Part shown: positions 9,849 through 18,598 of the stretch, one piece after another | How positions within the stretch are numbered: position 1 is the first letter of the stretch | Layout: each line of letters begins with the position of its first letter | The notes under the pieces: generated by a model | Told to the model about the DNA's origin: nothing | What the model saw: the letters and a program-made list of their open reading frames with translations, nothing else | Database searches by the model: none | Program-made: the position numbers and the translations under genes | Assembly: GCF_008364555.1 (NCBI RefSeq) | Contig: NZ_VTUC01000037.1 | Span: 1 to 64,000 of the forward strand | Reading direction: 5' to 3' | Source of the DNA: Enterobacter vonholyi | GTDB lineage: Bacteria; Pseudomonadota; Gammaproteobacteria; Enterobacterales; Enterobacteriaceae | Length of the DNA: 64,000 bases

Positions 9849-10233
9849 TACTGTTCCTTTAAATACCCATAAACCGATATATGCCGCGAATCGGTAGCGG
9901 GGCAGAGGGATAAAAAATAAAATGTAGCTGCGTATAATAATGAGGGTATTTAATCTTTTTTAATTTATAAGTGCGAATGACCATACTTGCAGAAAAAATC
10001 AGAATCCGACCATGTCCATTCAGGGATATACTTCATGTATATTAATCAGGTCAGTGAGTTTAATGCTTCTTATTATTCATCCCGCTAATTTAATTGATTT
10101 AATGTATTTGTAGTAATTATAAATTAATAGAGGTGACCTTTTTTGTGCAAAATTAAATCGGATTTTAGTGAATACTTACATTTGCATGAACGCAATATTA
10201 CCTTTAAACCTTCTGAGTCACGAGTAGTTGCCT
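9849..10233. other. Divergent acrE-acrS regulatory region
   Basis: These 385 strongly AT-rich bases separate the divergent starts of acrE and acrS, and no gene is present. AT-rich tracts such as TAATTTATAAG and ATTATAAATTAATAG fit silencing by H-NS, which is known for acrEF in E. coli; here that is inference. A partial AcrR/AcrS-type operator sits at 10173-10196. Confidence 0.55.
10173..10196. promoter_or_regulatory. Possible AcrS/AcrR operator (one good half-site)
   Basis: TACTTACATTTG at 10173-10184 matches 11 of 12 bases of the left half of the E. coli acrAB operator as I recall it. The right half (TGAACGCAAT) is weaker and displaced by two bases. It is 38 bases before the acrS start, where a TetR repressor would control itself and, from a distance, acrE. 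Confidence 0.35.
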
Positions 10234-10950
10234 ATGGCGCGTAAAAAGAAAGAAGAAGCTCAACAAACCCGGCAGAAACTGATTGAGGCGGCTATCGGAC
10301 AGTTTGCGATGCGTGGCGTAGCCAGCACGACGCTGACGGATATCGCTGATGCTGCTAAGGTGACGCGCGGCGCTATCTACTGGCACTTCACCAGTAAATC
10401 TGAAATATTTAATGCCATCTGGGAACAGCAATTACCCCTTCGCGACATTATCCGCGACAGGCTTTCCCTTTCCGATAGTGACGATCCCTTGTTAAAACTT
10501 CGTGAGCAATTTATTACTGCGCTGCAGTATATTGCCCATGAACCCCGGCAATGTGCGCTTTTACAAATTCTGTATCATAAGTGTGAATTTAGCGGTGATA
10601 TGATTTCAGAGCATGAAATCAGAAAACGTATTGGATTTAATGATGATACGCTCCGTGCCACGCTGGAGACCTGTATTTCGCGGAATATCATTTCGCCAAA
10701 GGTGAATGTTGATCTCACCTTGATTGTATTCCACGGGTTTTTTAGCGGAATAATTAAAAACTGGCTAATGAATACCGACAGTTTTAATCTTTATCAGCAG
10801 GCCCCCGCCCTGGTTGATAGCATTCTGGCGACACTTCCTGTCATTCGCGTGTCGCCTGATGATGCTTACTACTCAGCGGCAGGTAACATTTCCCCTCGGG
10901 CACAAAGTGCTTCGATGGTTTCCGCGCTGACGGGTTTACCTAACAGATAA
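10234..10950 (+). CDS. acrS: TetR-family repressor AcrS (EnvR)
   Basis: This is a transcriptional repressor of drug-efflux genes, 238 residues from ATG 10234; a TTG two codons upstream is ignored. The N-terminal TetR helix-turn-helix covers about residues 12-58, with GVASTTLTDIADAAKVTRGAIYWHF as its conserved segment. The rest is a ligand-binding helical domain. In E. coli, AcrS represses acrAB and lies divergent to acrEF, as here. The E. coli protein is about 220 residues. This one carries a divergent C-terminal extension whose codons run 82 bases into the convergent cyclic-di-GMP gene, so the tail may be poorly conserved. Confidence 0.88.
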   Translation: MARKKKEEAQQTRQKLIEAAIGQFAMRGVASTTLTDIADAAKVTRGAIYWHFTSKSEIFNAIWEQQLPLRDIIRDRLSLSDSDDPLLKLREQFITALQYIAHEPRQCALLQILYHKCEFSGDMISEHEIRKRIGFNDDTLRATLETCISRNIISPKVNVDLTLIVFHGFFSGIIKNWLMNTDSFNLYQQAPALVDSILATLPVIRVSPDDAYYSAAGNISPRAQSASMVSALTGLPNR

Positions 10951-12947
10951 CCCTGAAGGGTGTTACAGCCTAGCTCGGTCAAAAAGGCCTGCTGCGCTTC
11001 GGTTTCTACACCTTCAGCCACGACTTTCAGGTTAAGTGTTTTTGCAAGGGCTACAATCGCTGAGACAATAGTCGCATCCTCACTCTTCCCGCTAAGCTCT
11101 TGTACAAACGCCCTGTCGATTTTTAGTTCGCAGGCCGGTAAGCGTTTGAGGTACAGCAGGCTTGAATATCCGGTGCCAAAATCATCAATGGAGGCTTTCA
11201 CCCCCGCATCCGTCAGCTCTGTCAGCACTCGTACGCTCTCATCCGGGTTGCTCATCGCCGTGGTTTCCGTCACTTCGAGGATCAACAATTCCGGTGGCAC
11301 CTGGTGAAGTGCCAGGCAGTCGAGAACCGTTTTAACCAGCGAAGGTTGTTCAAACTGCAGTGTCGACAGGTTTACCGCCATTGACCAGCTTTGATGCCCC
11401 TGCAGATGCCATTCCCGCAGCTGGCGACAGGCTTCATTAATCACCCAGTTGCCTATGGGGATGATCAGCCCCGTTTTTTCCGCCAGCGGCAGGAAAAGGT
11501 CAGGGGTCAGTAACCCCTGCTTAGGATGCTGCCAGCGTAATAACGCCTCGAATCCGAGGACAGGACCCGCGGGGGCGTTGAATTTTGGCTGATAAAGCAG
11601 GCGCAGCTCATTGCGCTCGATTGCCATCCACAAATCGTTCATTAACTGGAGATGGGTTTGCGCCAGGGTGTTCATGGAGGGCTGGAAAAAATGGTAACCG
11701 TTACGGCCCATATGCTTCGTGTGATACATCGCCGCGTCGGCGTTAAACATCAGCTCACGCTCGGTTTTGCCGTCGTGAGGGTACAGCGCAATACCAATGC
11801 TGAGGGTAACCACCAGTTCATAGGGACTGAGATTGAATGGACTATCGATCGCGCGTACCAGCGAATTCGCCAGCGACGCCGCGTCGTCCGGACCTTCTCC
11901 CTCTGCCAGCAGAACAAACTCATCACCGCCAATACGTGCAAGGGTGAACTGGCCTTTCAGGAGAAGCAGCAGACGCTGTGTAACGGCGACCAGCAGCCTG
12001 TCACCGACATCATGGCCGTAGGCATCATTGATGGCTTTAAAACCGTCAAGATCCATGAACATCAGGGCAAAATGGGTTCTTTCACGATCGGCTTTGCTGA
12101 TGGCCTGATCGAGTCTGTCTTCCAGCAGGATACGGTTGGGCAGACGCGTGAGGGTATCGTGTAGAGCCAGTTGAGCGAGTTCCCGGTTAGCTTCTGCAAG
12201 CGACGAGGCCAAAAGGGCGGTACGAGCCTGAAGGCGGGCATCCAGCATCGAGACCAGCAGGGTGATCCCAAGAATAGAGAGCGCGACGACGCTAACCAGC
12301 ACCGCCAGCCAGCTCCCGTTGATACCCTCATGATGAACCATTGTGGACATCGGAAACTGCGCCGCTTTCATCCCGGCATAGTGCATACCGGCAATGGCAA
12401 TTCCCATCGTGATGGCGGCACCCATGCGCATCAGCACGACCTGCGCTGCTTCGTGGCGCAGGCGGAAGGTCAGCCATAACGCCGCGAGTGAAGCGGCAAG
12501 CGCAATCGCGACCGAAATGGCCACCCAGACCTTGTCCCAGATAATCCCGGGCATCACTTCCAGCGCCGCCATACCGGTGTAATGCATTGCAACTATACCG
12601 CTTCCCATCACCAACGCTCCGGGCAGCAGTCGGCGCAGGCGTAATTGCTCGCAGCTAACGAGCCATAGCGCAAATAGCGACGACCCCACGGCGATGACCA
12701 TGGATAACACCGTCAGGGTGGCGTTGTAGCTCATGCTCATGGAGAGGTCCATCGCCAGCATGCCGATAAAATGCATGGCCCACACGCCAATACCCATAGC
12801 AATACCGCCGCCAGCCAGCCAGACGCGGGCAGCGACGCCCTCGCTTCCGGCAACGCGTGCAGCCATATTCAATGCGGTATACGCAGCAAGGATGGCAACA
12901 ACAAAGGAGAGGATGACAAGGATATGGTTGTATTGGCTGACCAGCAT
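10869..12947 (-). CDS. MHYT-sensor GGDEF-EAL cyclic-di-GMP protein
   Basis: This 692-residue membrane protein resembles MucR and NbdA of Pseudomonas in architecture. The N-terminal 235 residues form a seven-segment MHYT domain with three histidine motifs (MHFIGM near 58, MHYTGM near 121, MHYAGM near 188), proposed to bind copper and sense a diatomic gas. A GGDEF domain follows, with intact GGDEF at about 340-344. No RxxD inhibitory site precedes it. The EAL domain has intact EALLRW near 467, DDFGTGYSSL, LKIDRAFV and VAEGVET, so both synthesis and breakdown of cyclic-di-GMP are possible. It is not in this position in E. coli K-12. Its 3' end overlaps acrS. The start has only a weak ribosome-binding site. 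Confidence 0.9.
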   Translation of the reverse strand: MLVSQYNHILVILSFVVAILAAYTALNMAARVAGSEGVAARVWLAGGGIAMGIGVWAMHFIGMLAMDLSMSMSYNATLTVLSMVIAVGSSLFALWLVSCEQLRLRRLLPGALVMGSGIVAMHYTGMAALEVMPGIIWDKVWVAISVAIALAASLAALWLTFRLRHEAAQVVLMRMGAAITMGIAIAGMHYAGMKAAQFPMSTMVHHEGINGSWLAVLVSVVALSILGITLLVSMLDARLQARTALLASSLAEANRELAQLALHDTLTRLPNRILLEDRLDQAISKADRERTHFALMFMDLDGFKAINDAYGHDVGDRLLVAVTQRLLLLLKGQFTLARIGGDEFVLLAEGEGPDDAASLANSLVRAIDSPFNLSPYELVVTLSIGIALYPHDGKTERELMFNADAAMYHTKHMGRNGYHFFQPSMNTLAQTHLQLMNDLWMAIERNELRLLYQPKFNAPAGPVLGFEALLRWQHPKQGLLTPDLFLPLAEKTGLIIPIGNWVINEACRQLREWHLQGHQSWSMAVNLSTLQFEQPSLVKTVLDCLALHQVPPELLILEVTETTAMSNPDESVRVLTELTDAGVKASIDDFGTGYSSLLYLKRLPACELKIDRAFVQELSGKSEDATIVSAIVALAKTLNLKVVAEGVETEAQQAFLTELGCNTLQGYLLGKPVSAETIEALCARGEMLPAAE

Positions 12948-13085
12948 GGACGGTTCTACTCGAGTGTGGGGTTACGCTAGAGCGGTTGAGAAGGGCGAGA
13001 CATTATCACCGTCAGGTAATGGCTCAAAGGGATTTAAATCCCCGTTTTTAGTGGGTAATAACAGGTGATTTGCGCAATCGGACGC

Positions 13086-13250
13086 TTAGTCGAGCTCTGA
13101 GCAGTTCACGAGTTTAAGGGGATTCACGGAGTTCATATTGCGACACTTATCGGTTTCGGTGCTCATCAGTTCAATCCACTGCATCAGGAGTGCATCGAAA
13201 ATGAGAACGGAGATTGCAAAGACAACCAGCCACCAGTATTTACGAATCAT
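13086..13250 (-). CDS. yhdU: Small membrane protein YhdU
   Basis: This is a 54-residue single-span membrane protein (DUF2556). The start at 13250 gives MIRKYWWLVVFAISVLIFD, matching the E. coli N-terminus; 17 in-frame codons upstream are not supported. One hydrophobic segment covers residues 5-24. It is followed by the conserved cysteine-containing tail TDKCRNMNSVNPLKLVNC. Function is unknown. In E. coli yhdU lies next to yhdJ and fis; here yhdJ is absent, and YhdU stands alone between fis and the MHYT gene. Confidence 0.85.
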   Translation of the reverse strand: MIRKYWWLVVFAISVLIFDALLMQWIELMSTETDKCRNMNSVNPLKLVNCSELD

Positions 13251-13367
13251 TGTGTCATTCCGCGAGAAGAGCGCCAGTAAGGTGGGGGAAATATACACCA
13301 AAATCTTCGGTTTTAAAGCGGGATAAGTGAAGGTTTACAAAGCGTTGACGGACTGAAGCAGGGGAAT

Positions 13368-13404
13368 AAAAAAGGCGCTTCCCCATGCCGAAGAGCGCCT
13401 TTTT
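13368..13404 (-). terminator. Rho-independent terminator after fis
   Basis: The stem AAAAGGCGCT with AGCGCCTTTT flanks a loop of about 14 bases. On the minus strand it runs into T residues. It lies 25 bases past the fis stop and closes the dusB-fis transcript. Confidence 0.9.
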
Positions 13405-13428
13405 ACACAAGCATTTAACTGATTAGTA

Positions 13429-13725
13429 TCAGTTCATGCCGTATTTTTTCAGTTTCTTACGCAGAGTACCACGGTTGATACCCATCATCAGCGCAGCGCG
13501 GGTTTGGTTACCGCGGGTGTATTGCATCACCATGTCCAACAGTGGCTGTTCAACTTCAGCCAGTACCAGCTCATACAGGTCATTAACATCCTGACCATTC
13601 AGTTGAGCAAAATAGTTCTTCAGTGCCTGTTTAACCGAGTCACGCAGGGGTTTTTGAGTTACCTGGTCCTGAGAGTTAACGGTAGAAACGGTCAGTACGT
13701 CAGAATTTACGCGTTGTTCGAACAT
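13429..13725 (-). CDS. fis: Nucleoid-associated DNA-bending protein Fis
   Basis: Fis is an abundant growth-phase-dependent DNA-bending protein, 98 residues. The sequence agrees with my recollection of E. coli Fis at every residue. The N-terminal beta-hairpin (about residues 11-26) contacts recombinases such as Hin and Gin. The C-terminal helix-turn-helix is in residues 74-95, with [19 protein letters not shown]. Fis activates rRNA operons, one of which ends at the left edge of this window, and represses its own operon. It is downstream of dusB by 23 bases and shares its promoter. Confidence 0.98.
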
Positions 13726-13748
13726 AGTTCTGTCAGCTCTTTATTTCA

Positions 13749-14714
13749 TTACGCAAGATTTTCGAAGTATGCCTCCAACGCCTCCAGCTGTACGCTGGCA
13801 TCCTCTATGGCGTTGAATGTGCGCCGAAACTGGTCATCTGGAGCGTGCTCCTGGAGATACCAGGAGACGTGTTTACGCGCAATTCGGTACCCTTTTGCCT
13901 GACCGTAGTGGTCATGCAGTTCCCGAACATGCGAACAAAGCAAGCGCTTAACCTCTGCCAGAGGCAGCGGGGCAAGCAGCTCCCCAGTGTCCAGATAATG
14001 CTGGATTTCCCGGAAGATCCAGGGTCTTCCCTGAGCTGCACGTCCTATCATCAGAGCATCAGCTCCCGTATAGTCGAGTACAGCCCTGGCTTTAAGCGGG
14101 TCAGTTATGTCGCCATTCGCGATAATCGGAATGGAAACTTTCTGCTTAACTGCCCGAATGCTGTCGTATTCAGCTTCGCCGTTGAACAAACAGGCGCGAG
14201 TGCGTCCATGAATGGTCAGGGCCTGAATGCCACAGTCTTCGGCCAGTTGGGCAATCTCTACACAGTTACGGTGTTCCGGCGACCAACCCGTGCGAATCTT
14301 CAACGTAACAGGAACGTCCACCGCGCTGACAACCGCCGTCAGGATAGCTTTCACCTGGTCGGGGTATTGCAGAAGGGCTGAACCTGCAAGCTTGCGATTC
14401 ACCTTTTTGGCCGGGCACCCCATATTGATATCAATAATCTGGGCACCACTTTCCACGTTAATTCGCGCGGCATCTGCCATCTCTTCAGGCACGCTTCCGG
14501 CAATTTGCACGGTGCGAATACCTGGTTCATCAACGTGCACCATCCGAAGGCGGGATTTATCGCTTTCCCAAACCTGCGGGTTAGACGACATCATCTCGGA
14601 TACGGTTAAACCGGCTCCCATCTCATAGCACAGCGTCCTGAACGGCCGGTCTGTAATACCTGCCATAGGGGCTGCGATCAGGCGATTTCTAAGCTGGTGG
14701 TGTCCGATGCGCAT
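13749..14714 (-). CDS. dusB: tRNA-dihydrouridine synthase B
   Basis: DusB is an FMN-dependent enzyme that reduces uridine 17 in the D loop of tRNA; 321 residues, full length. An FMN-binding TIM barrel starts at [12 protein letters not shown] near residue 15. The catalytic cysteine is in [19 protein letters not shown] near residue 100, and the phosphate-binding segments GNGDI-like ANGDITD and GRAAQGRPW follow. A helical tRNA-binding domain forms the C-terminus. It is the first gene of the dusB-fis operon, where its transcript also serves as the leader for fis. Confidence 0.96.
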   Translation of the reverse strand: MRIGHHQLRNRLIAAPMAGITDRPFRTLCYEMGAGLTVSEMMSSNPQVWESDKSRLRMVHVDEPGIRTVQIAGSVPEEMADAARINVESGAQIIDINMGCPAKKVNRKLAGSALLQYPDQVKAILTAVVSAVDVPVTLKIRTGWSPEHRNCVEIAQLAEDCGIQALTIHGRTRACLFNGEAEYDSIRAVKQKVSIPIIANGDITDPLKARAVLDYTGADALMIGRAAQGRPWIFREIQHYLDTGELLAPLPLAEVKRLLCSHVRELHDHYGQAKGYRIARKHVSWYLQEHAPDDQFRRTFNAIEDASVQLEALEAYFENLA

Positions 14715-14753
14715 GAGTTAAGAAATGACCATACTGTGACTGCAAGGCGGCGT

Positions 14754-14782
14754 ATATTACGCATTTTTTGCACGAGATGAAA
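14754..14782 (-). promoter_or_regulatory. dusB-fis promoter
   Basis: On the minus strand the -35 element TTTCAT (14777-14782) and -10 TAATAT (14754-14759) are separated by 17 bases. They are followed by a GC-rich discriminator CGCCGCC. This is the arrangement of the stringently controlled E. coli fis promoter, and the surrounding sequence is nearly the same as I remember it. The GC discriminator explains growth-rate and ppGpp control. Confidence 0.9.
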
Positions 14783-14951
14783 GGCCAAACTTTGAACAAT
14801 CCACTGTTGTAGATCAAGGAATCGCCGCTCAATCTTTCCGTTAAGAATTATTCACTATTTAAATCATTGTGTTATGCGGGAATGACTATTTTATGGGCGC
14901 TTACAATTTCCCGTAACTTCTCATCATTTCTGAATAAAGGGCTTACCTGAG

Positions 14952-14987
14952 CGGGATAATCTGCTGTTTTTAGCAGCAGATTTCCCG
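14952..14987. repeat. Bulged 14-pair hairpin downstream of cah
   Basis: AATCTGCTG pairs with CAGCAGATT, and after one bulged T the outer CGGGA pairs with TCCCG. The loop is seven bases. It begins 57 bases beyond the cah stop codon. On the cah strand no T run follows, so a classical terminator is not certain; mRNA 3'-end stabilisation is another option. Confidence 0.6.
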
Positions 14988-15044
14988 TCTTCTTTGCGAT
15001 CTGCGTCGCATTTTAGAACATGATCTTTAGCCTCTGGATGGGCG

Positions 15045-15785
15045 TTATTCGACCACAACACGCCCATGCAGAGACTGTACCGGACGGTTATTATCGTGAT
15101 GCATTGTCCCGGTGAATCTGGCAAGTTGTTCAGCAGAAACCGTCAAGGGTTGCTTAAGCACAATCCAGGTGACGCCTTCTGAACACGGCGGGGTGGTCAG
15201 TGAACCGCTAAAGCGCCAGTACGTTTTATCTTTCGGCAGCAGTTTGTTCAGGTTGAGATCCTGTTTGATGGAGACGTTCTGCTCGGCCTGCTGAGGCATA
15301 ACGCGCCACAGTTTTTCAAGCTCCGGGTTTGCGGCCCCTTTATCAAACATGACCGCCACCACCGTCAGTTCCCCGCTGGCATTTTTATGAACCAGATGCA
15401 TTTCCATCGCGTACCTTTTTCCATGCACGGTATTTTCGCTCGGCGCGTGAAAATGGAACTGTTGTAACGTCCAGGTTTGCTTATCAAGAGTAAGGGTATC
15501 GCGGGTGTCAGCCTGTTCACCAGCCTGAATGGTATGGCCATTGTTTGTCAGTGTAACAGGGCCATCAATGTAGTGGGTTTGCAGCGGGGAAAGATGGGCG
15601 TTAGCGGTCGAATCAATATTAATTGGAGACTGGTTCATTCCGCTTTGACAGGTCTTGTAGGCCTCGTCCAACTCGCCCCAGTGTTCCGGTGAACCTTCCC
15701 CTTCGTAGTTCCAGTGTGATGCGAATGCTGAAGCCGAGATCATGCTCAACGCCAGCAGCGCTGCCTTGCCTGTAATGTGTTTCAT
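15045..15785 (-). CDS. cah: Periplasmic alpha-carbonic anhydrase
   Basis: This alpha-class carbonic anhydrase interconverts CO2 and bicarbonate in the periplasm; 246 residues. The start at 15785 is preferred because GGAAG lies 6 bases upstream, and it gives a standard signal peptide MKHITGKAALLALSMISASAFA. The mature enzyme begins with SHWNYEGEGSPEHWGEL. Zinc-ligand histidines are in QQFHFHAPSE and in MEMHLVH, as in the family. A conserved C-terminal part has TTPPCSEGVTWIVL. It is absent from this place in E. coli K-12, sitting alone between prmA and dusB. It has its own spacer on both sides. Confidence 0.93.
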   Translation of the reverse strand: MKHITGKAALLALSMISASAFASHWNYEGEGSPEHWGELDEAYKTCQSGMNQSPINIDSTANAHLSPLQTHYIDGPVTLTNNGHTIQAGEQADTRDTLTLDKQTWTLQQFHFHAPSENTVHGKRYAMEMHLVHKNASGELTVVAVMFDKGAANPELEKLWRVMPQQAEQNVSIKQDLNLNKLLPKDKTYWRFSGSLTTPPCSEGVTWIVLKQPLTVSAEQLARFTGTMHHDNNRPVQSLHGRVVVE

Positions 15786-15884
15786 CATATTCTTCCGGTG
15801 AATTTTTGTAATACAAACCAACGTGATTTGTGTGGTTATTTTACCGAAGAATGACCGGGGGAGAGAGGATTATCAAAGGGAGAG

Positions 15885-15908
15885 TGGCGTGGTCAGATGA
15901 CCACGCCA
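15885..15908 (-). terminator. Hairpin downstream of prmA
   Basis: A perfect 11-base inverted repeat, TGGCGTGGTCA with TGACCACGCCA, starts 5 bases after the prmA stop. On the minus strand CTCTCCCTTT follows, which is pyrimidine-rich but not a clean T run. It is probably the terminator of yhdT-panF-prmA, perhaps a weak one. Confidence 0.6.
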
Positions 15909-15913
15909 GATTC

Positions 15914-16795
15914 TTATTTTTTACGGCCGGTGATGCGGCACCACTCTTCTTTTTCCACGACCGGATCGAGGGCAAAGAGATCGGCGTAGGCTTCACATAC
16001 GCTGTCGGCCTGGCTTGCCAGGATACCGGAAAGCCCCAGCAGACCACCCTCAACGGGCAGCACGCTGATTAGCGGGGCCAGCTCGCGCAGTGGGCCCGCC
16101 AGAATGTTTGCGACCACCACGTCGGCTTTCATCGCTTCTGGCTGCGCATCCGGCAAATACAGTTCCAGTCGATCGGAAACGCCATTACGCTCGGCGTTAT
16201 CGCGGCTGGCCTGAATGGCCTGCGGATCGATATCGATCCCGATGGCTTTTGCCGCGCCCAGCTTCAGGGCGGCAATCGCGAGGATCCCGGAGCCACAGCC
16301 GAAGTCGATCACTGTCTTACCGTCCAGATCCAGACCATCCAGCCACTGCAGGCAAAGGGACGTGGTTGGGTGAGTGCCGGTACCAAACGCCAGACCCGGA
16401 TCGAGCATGACGTTAACCGCGTTTTCATCAGGAACCTCGCGCCAGCTCGGGCAGATCCACAGGCGTTTGCCGAACTGCATCGGGTGGAAGTTATCCATCC
16501 ACTCGCGTTCCCAGTCTTTATCTTCCAGCTGTTCGATTTTGTGGGCAAAACCCGCACCCAGCAGAGGATGATTCTCCAGAATCGCGACAACCTCTTTCAT
16601 GTCGGTTTCGGCATCAAACAGGCCAATAACGTCGGTATCACCCCACAGGCGGGTTTCGCCCGGCAACGGCTCAAAGACCGGCGTGTCATGCGTGTCCTGG
16701 AAGGTGATAGAGACCGAACCGGCCTCCATCAGCGCATCGCTCAGTTCCTCGGCGTTAGCGCCGGTTGTGTTCAGTTTTAGTTGGATCCACGGCAT
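15914..16795 (-). CDS. prmA: Ribosomal protein L11 methyltransferase
   Basis: PrmA trimethylates ribosomal protein L11 at several amino groups, using S-adenosylmethionine; 293 residues, the E. coli length. The N-terminal substrate-recognition domain begins [10 protein letters not shown]. The C-terminal class I methyltransferase domain has motif [21 protein letters not shown] near residue 162 and the catalytic-loop NILAGPL near 228. It follows panF by 11 bases and is the last gene of the yhdT-panF-prmA operon. Confidence 0.96.
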   Translation of the reverse strand: MPWIQLKLNTTGANAEELSDALMEAGSVSITFQDTHDTPVFEPLPGETRLWGDTDVIGLFDAETDMKEVVAILENHPLLGAGFAHKIEQLEDKDWEREWMDNFHPMQFGKRLWICPSWREVPDENAVNVMLDPGLAFGTGTHPTTSLCLQWLDGLDLDGKTVIDFGCGSGILAIAALKLGAAKAIGIDIDPQAIQASRDNAERNGVSDRLELYLPDAQPEAMKADVVVANILAGPLRELAPLISVLPVEGGLLGLSGILASQADSVCEAYADLFALDPVVEKEEWCRITGRKK

Positions 16796-16806
16796 GGCAA
16801 AACTCT

Positions 16807-18258
16807 TTATTTATCAGTAGAAATCATAGCGGGCTGTGGGACGGGCTGACCGAAACGGTTCCCCACCACAAACGCCAGTAAACTTAGCAGTAACGAAGGC
16901 ACAATCGGATGGAAGCCCAGGTACTGAATCTTAAACGTTGCAAGGACGGCGTACAGCACACCGCCGACAATCATGCCGCTCAGCGCGCCCGCAGCGTTTG
17001 CACGCTCCCAGTAGAGCCCTAACACCAGCGGCCACAGGAATACCGCTTCAAGCCCACCAAACGCCAGCAGGTTCAGCCAGATGATCATCTCAGGCGGGCG
17101 CCATGCGGCTAACAGCAGCAATGCCCCTAACGCCAGAGTAATAATGGCCGACATGCGCTTCAGGCGCCGTTCATTCTCTGCCTGCTCAGGACGCAGGTTC
17201 AGATAGAGATCTTTAATGATCGTAGCGGAACTTTGCAGCAGCTGAGCGTTGATTGTCGACATAATGGCGGCCATCGGGGCGGCGAGGAAGATCCCGGCGG
17301 CAAATGGCGGCAGCACTTTAACCATCAGGGTTGGGATAACCAGATCGGGTACGGTAAGGTCAGGAATAACTGCCCGACCTAACGCGCCCGCCAGGTGCAT
17401 ACCAAACATCAGGATCGCAACCACGATAGTGCCGATAATGATACCTCTGTGCACGGCTTTGCTGTCTTTGTAAGAGATACAGCGCACGGCGGTATGCGGC
17501 AGGCCAATCACTCCAAAGCACACCAACACCCAGAACGAGGTCATAAAGGTTGGCGAAAGGATGTCATCTGCGCCCTGCGGAGAGACCAGTTTCGGGTCGA
17601 TGGTTTCCAGCGTTTCGACTGCGTGGCTCAGGCCACCAGCAGCATGCACAATGCCCACCAGCAAAACAATGGTGCCAACAAGCATCACCAATCCCTGCAT
17701 CGTATCGTTAAGCACGCTGGCACGGAATCCGCCGAACGCGGTATACAGCGCAATGCTGACTCCGAAGATGATCAAGCCTGTCTCGTAGGGGATCCCGGCC
17801 GCCGTTTCCAGCAGACGTGCCCCGCCGATAAACTGCACCGTCATTGCGCCAATAAAGGCCACCAGCAGGCTTAAGCTGGCCAGCCACACCAGTAAACGGC
17901 TCTGATAGCGGGCAAACAGCATATCGTTGAGCGTCACGGCATTATAACGGCGCGCCAGAATGGCAAATTTTTTGCCCAGTATGCCCAGTGATAGCCAGAC
18001 GGCTGGAAGCTGGATCATCGCCAGAAGCACCCAGCCTAACCCATATTTATAGGCTGCTCCGGGTCCGCCGATAAACGAACTGGCACTGATGTAGGTCGCG
18101 GTCAGCGTCATGGCCAGCACGACGCCGCCCATCGAGCGGCTACCAAGAAAATACTCGTTCAGGAAGGTGCCCGTCGTTCTTTTACGCATGGCGTAAACGG
18201 ATAAACCAAACACCACTAACAAGTAAGCGATAAGCGGCAGAATGACTTCAAGCTGCAT
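16807..18258 (-). CDS. panF: Sodium/pantothenate symporter
   Basis: PanF imports pantothenate with sodium for coenzyme A synthesis; it belongs to the solute:sodium symporter family with 13 predicted membrane helices. The length is 483 residues from the second of two adjacent ATG codons. GGAGG in the end of yhdT is 6 bases upstream of that ATG. Family segments include [24 protein letters not shown] near residue 40 and [24 protein letters not shown] near 320. The start overlaps the yhdT stop by 11 bases, so the two are translationally coupled. Confidence 0.95.
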   Translation of the reverse strand: MQLEVILPLIAYLLVVFGLSVYAMRKRTTGTFLNEYFLGSRSMGGVVLAMTLTATYISASSFIGGPGAAYKYGLGWVLLAMIQLPAVWLSLGILGKKFAILARRYNAVTLNDMLFARYQSRLLVWLASLSLLVAFIGAMTVQFIGGARLLETAAGIPYETGLIIFGVSIALYTAFGGFRASVLNDTMQGLVMLVGTIVLLVGIVHAAGGLSHAVETLETIDPKLVSPQGADDILSPTFMTSFWVLVCFGVIGLPHTAVRCISYKDSKAVHRGIIIGTIVVAILMFGMHLAGALGRAVIPDLTVPDLVIPTLMVKVLPPFAAGIFLAAPMAAIMSTINAQLLQSSATIIKDLYLNLRPEQAENERRLKRMSAIITLALGALLLLAAWRPPEMIIWLNLLAFGGLEAVFLWPLVLGLYWERANAAGALSGMIVGGVLYAVLATFKIQYLGFHPIVPSLLLSLLAFVVGNRFGQPVPQPAMISTDK

Positions 18259-18490
18259 CATCGTCCTCCAGCGGGATATCGCGATAGATGAATTTCACCA
18301 TTGCCCAGCACAGCAGGATGAAGACCAGCGGTACCAGCAGGCACGCCATTTCGAACCAGTGCGGCAGGCCGGTGATGCCAATAGCGGAGTCAGGTAAGTA
18401 AGCAGTTACCAACCATGCTGCGAGATAGAGAAGGGTCAGCCACAGCGCCCAGCGCGCTTCTTTATGGGCCTGAACAAAACGTTTGTCCAT
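18248..18490 (-). CDS. yhdT: Small inner-membrane protein YhdT (DUF997)
   Basis: This 80-residue protein has two hydrophobic segments (about residues 15-35 and 45-68) and an acidic tail, PLEDDDAA. It always precedes panF in enterobacteria, and small DUF997 proteins of this kind are regarded as possible partners of sodium symporters; the role in pantothenate uptake is unproven. It is the first gene of the yhdT-panF-prmA operon, overlapping panF by 11 bases. Confidence 0.9.
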   Translation of the reverse strand: MDKRFVQAHKEARWALWLTLLYLAAWLVTAYLPDSAIGITGLPHWFEMACLLVPLVFILLCWAMVKFIYRDIPLEDDDAA

Positions 18491-18556
18491 TTATTGTCCC
18501 TTGTGGATGAAGAAAGCGGGGATTGTACATGATGAGCCTTTCCAGGCCCCAGAAAT

Positions 18557-18583
18557 AAAAAAGGCCGGATAATCCGGCCTTTT
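18557..18583 (-). terminator. Rho-independent terminator after accC
   Basis: GGCCGGAT pairs with ATCCGGCC around a one- to five-base loop, flanked by A and T runs. It lies 15 bases beyond the accC stop. It separates accBC from the yhdT promoter and is likely to work in both orientations. Confidence 0.9.
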
Positions 18584-18598
18584 AGCAACACAGGTCTC

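Larger units (their letters stand above)
14715..15044. other. Region between dusB and cah
   Basis: These 330 bases hold the dusB-fis promoter at 14754-14782. Upstream AT-rich DNA is where Fis autoregulatory sites and IHF/CRP sites lie in E. coli. A long hairpin downstream of cah is at 14952-14987. I see no gene; a 66-codon open frame here lacks any family resemblance. Confidence 0.6.
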
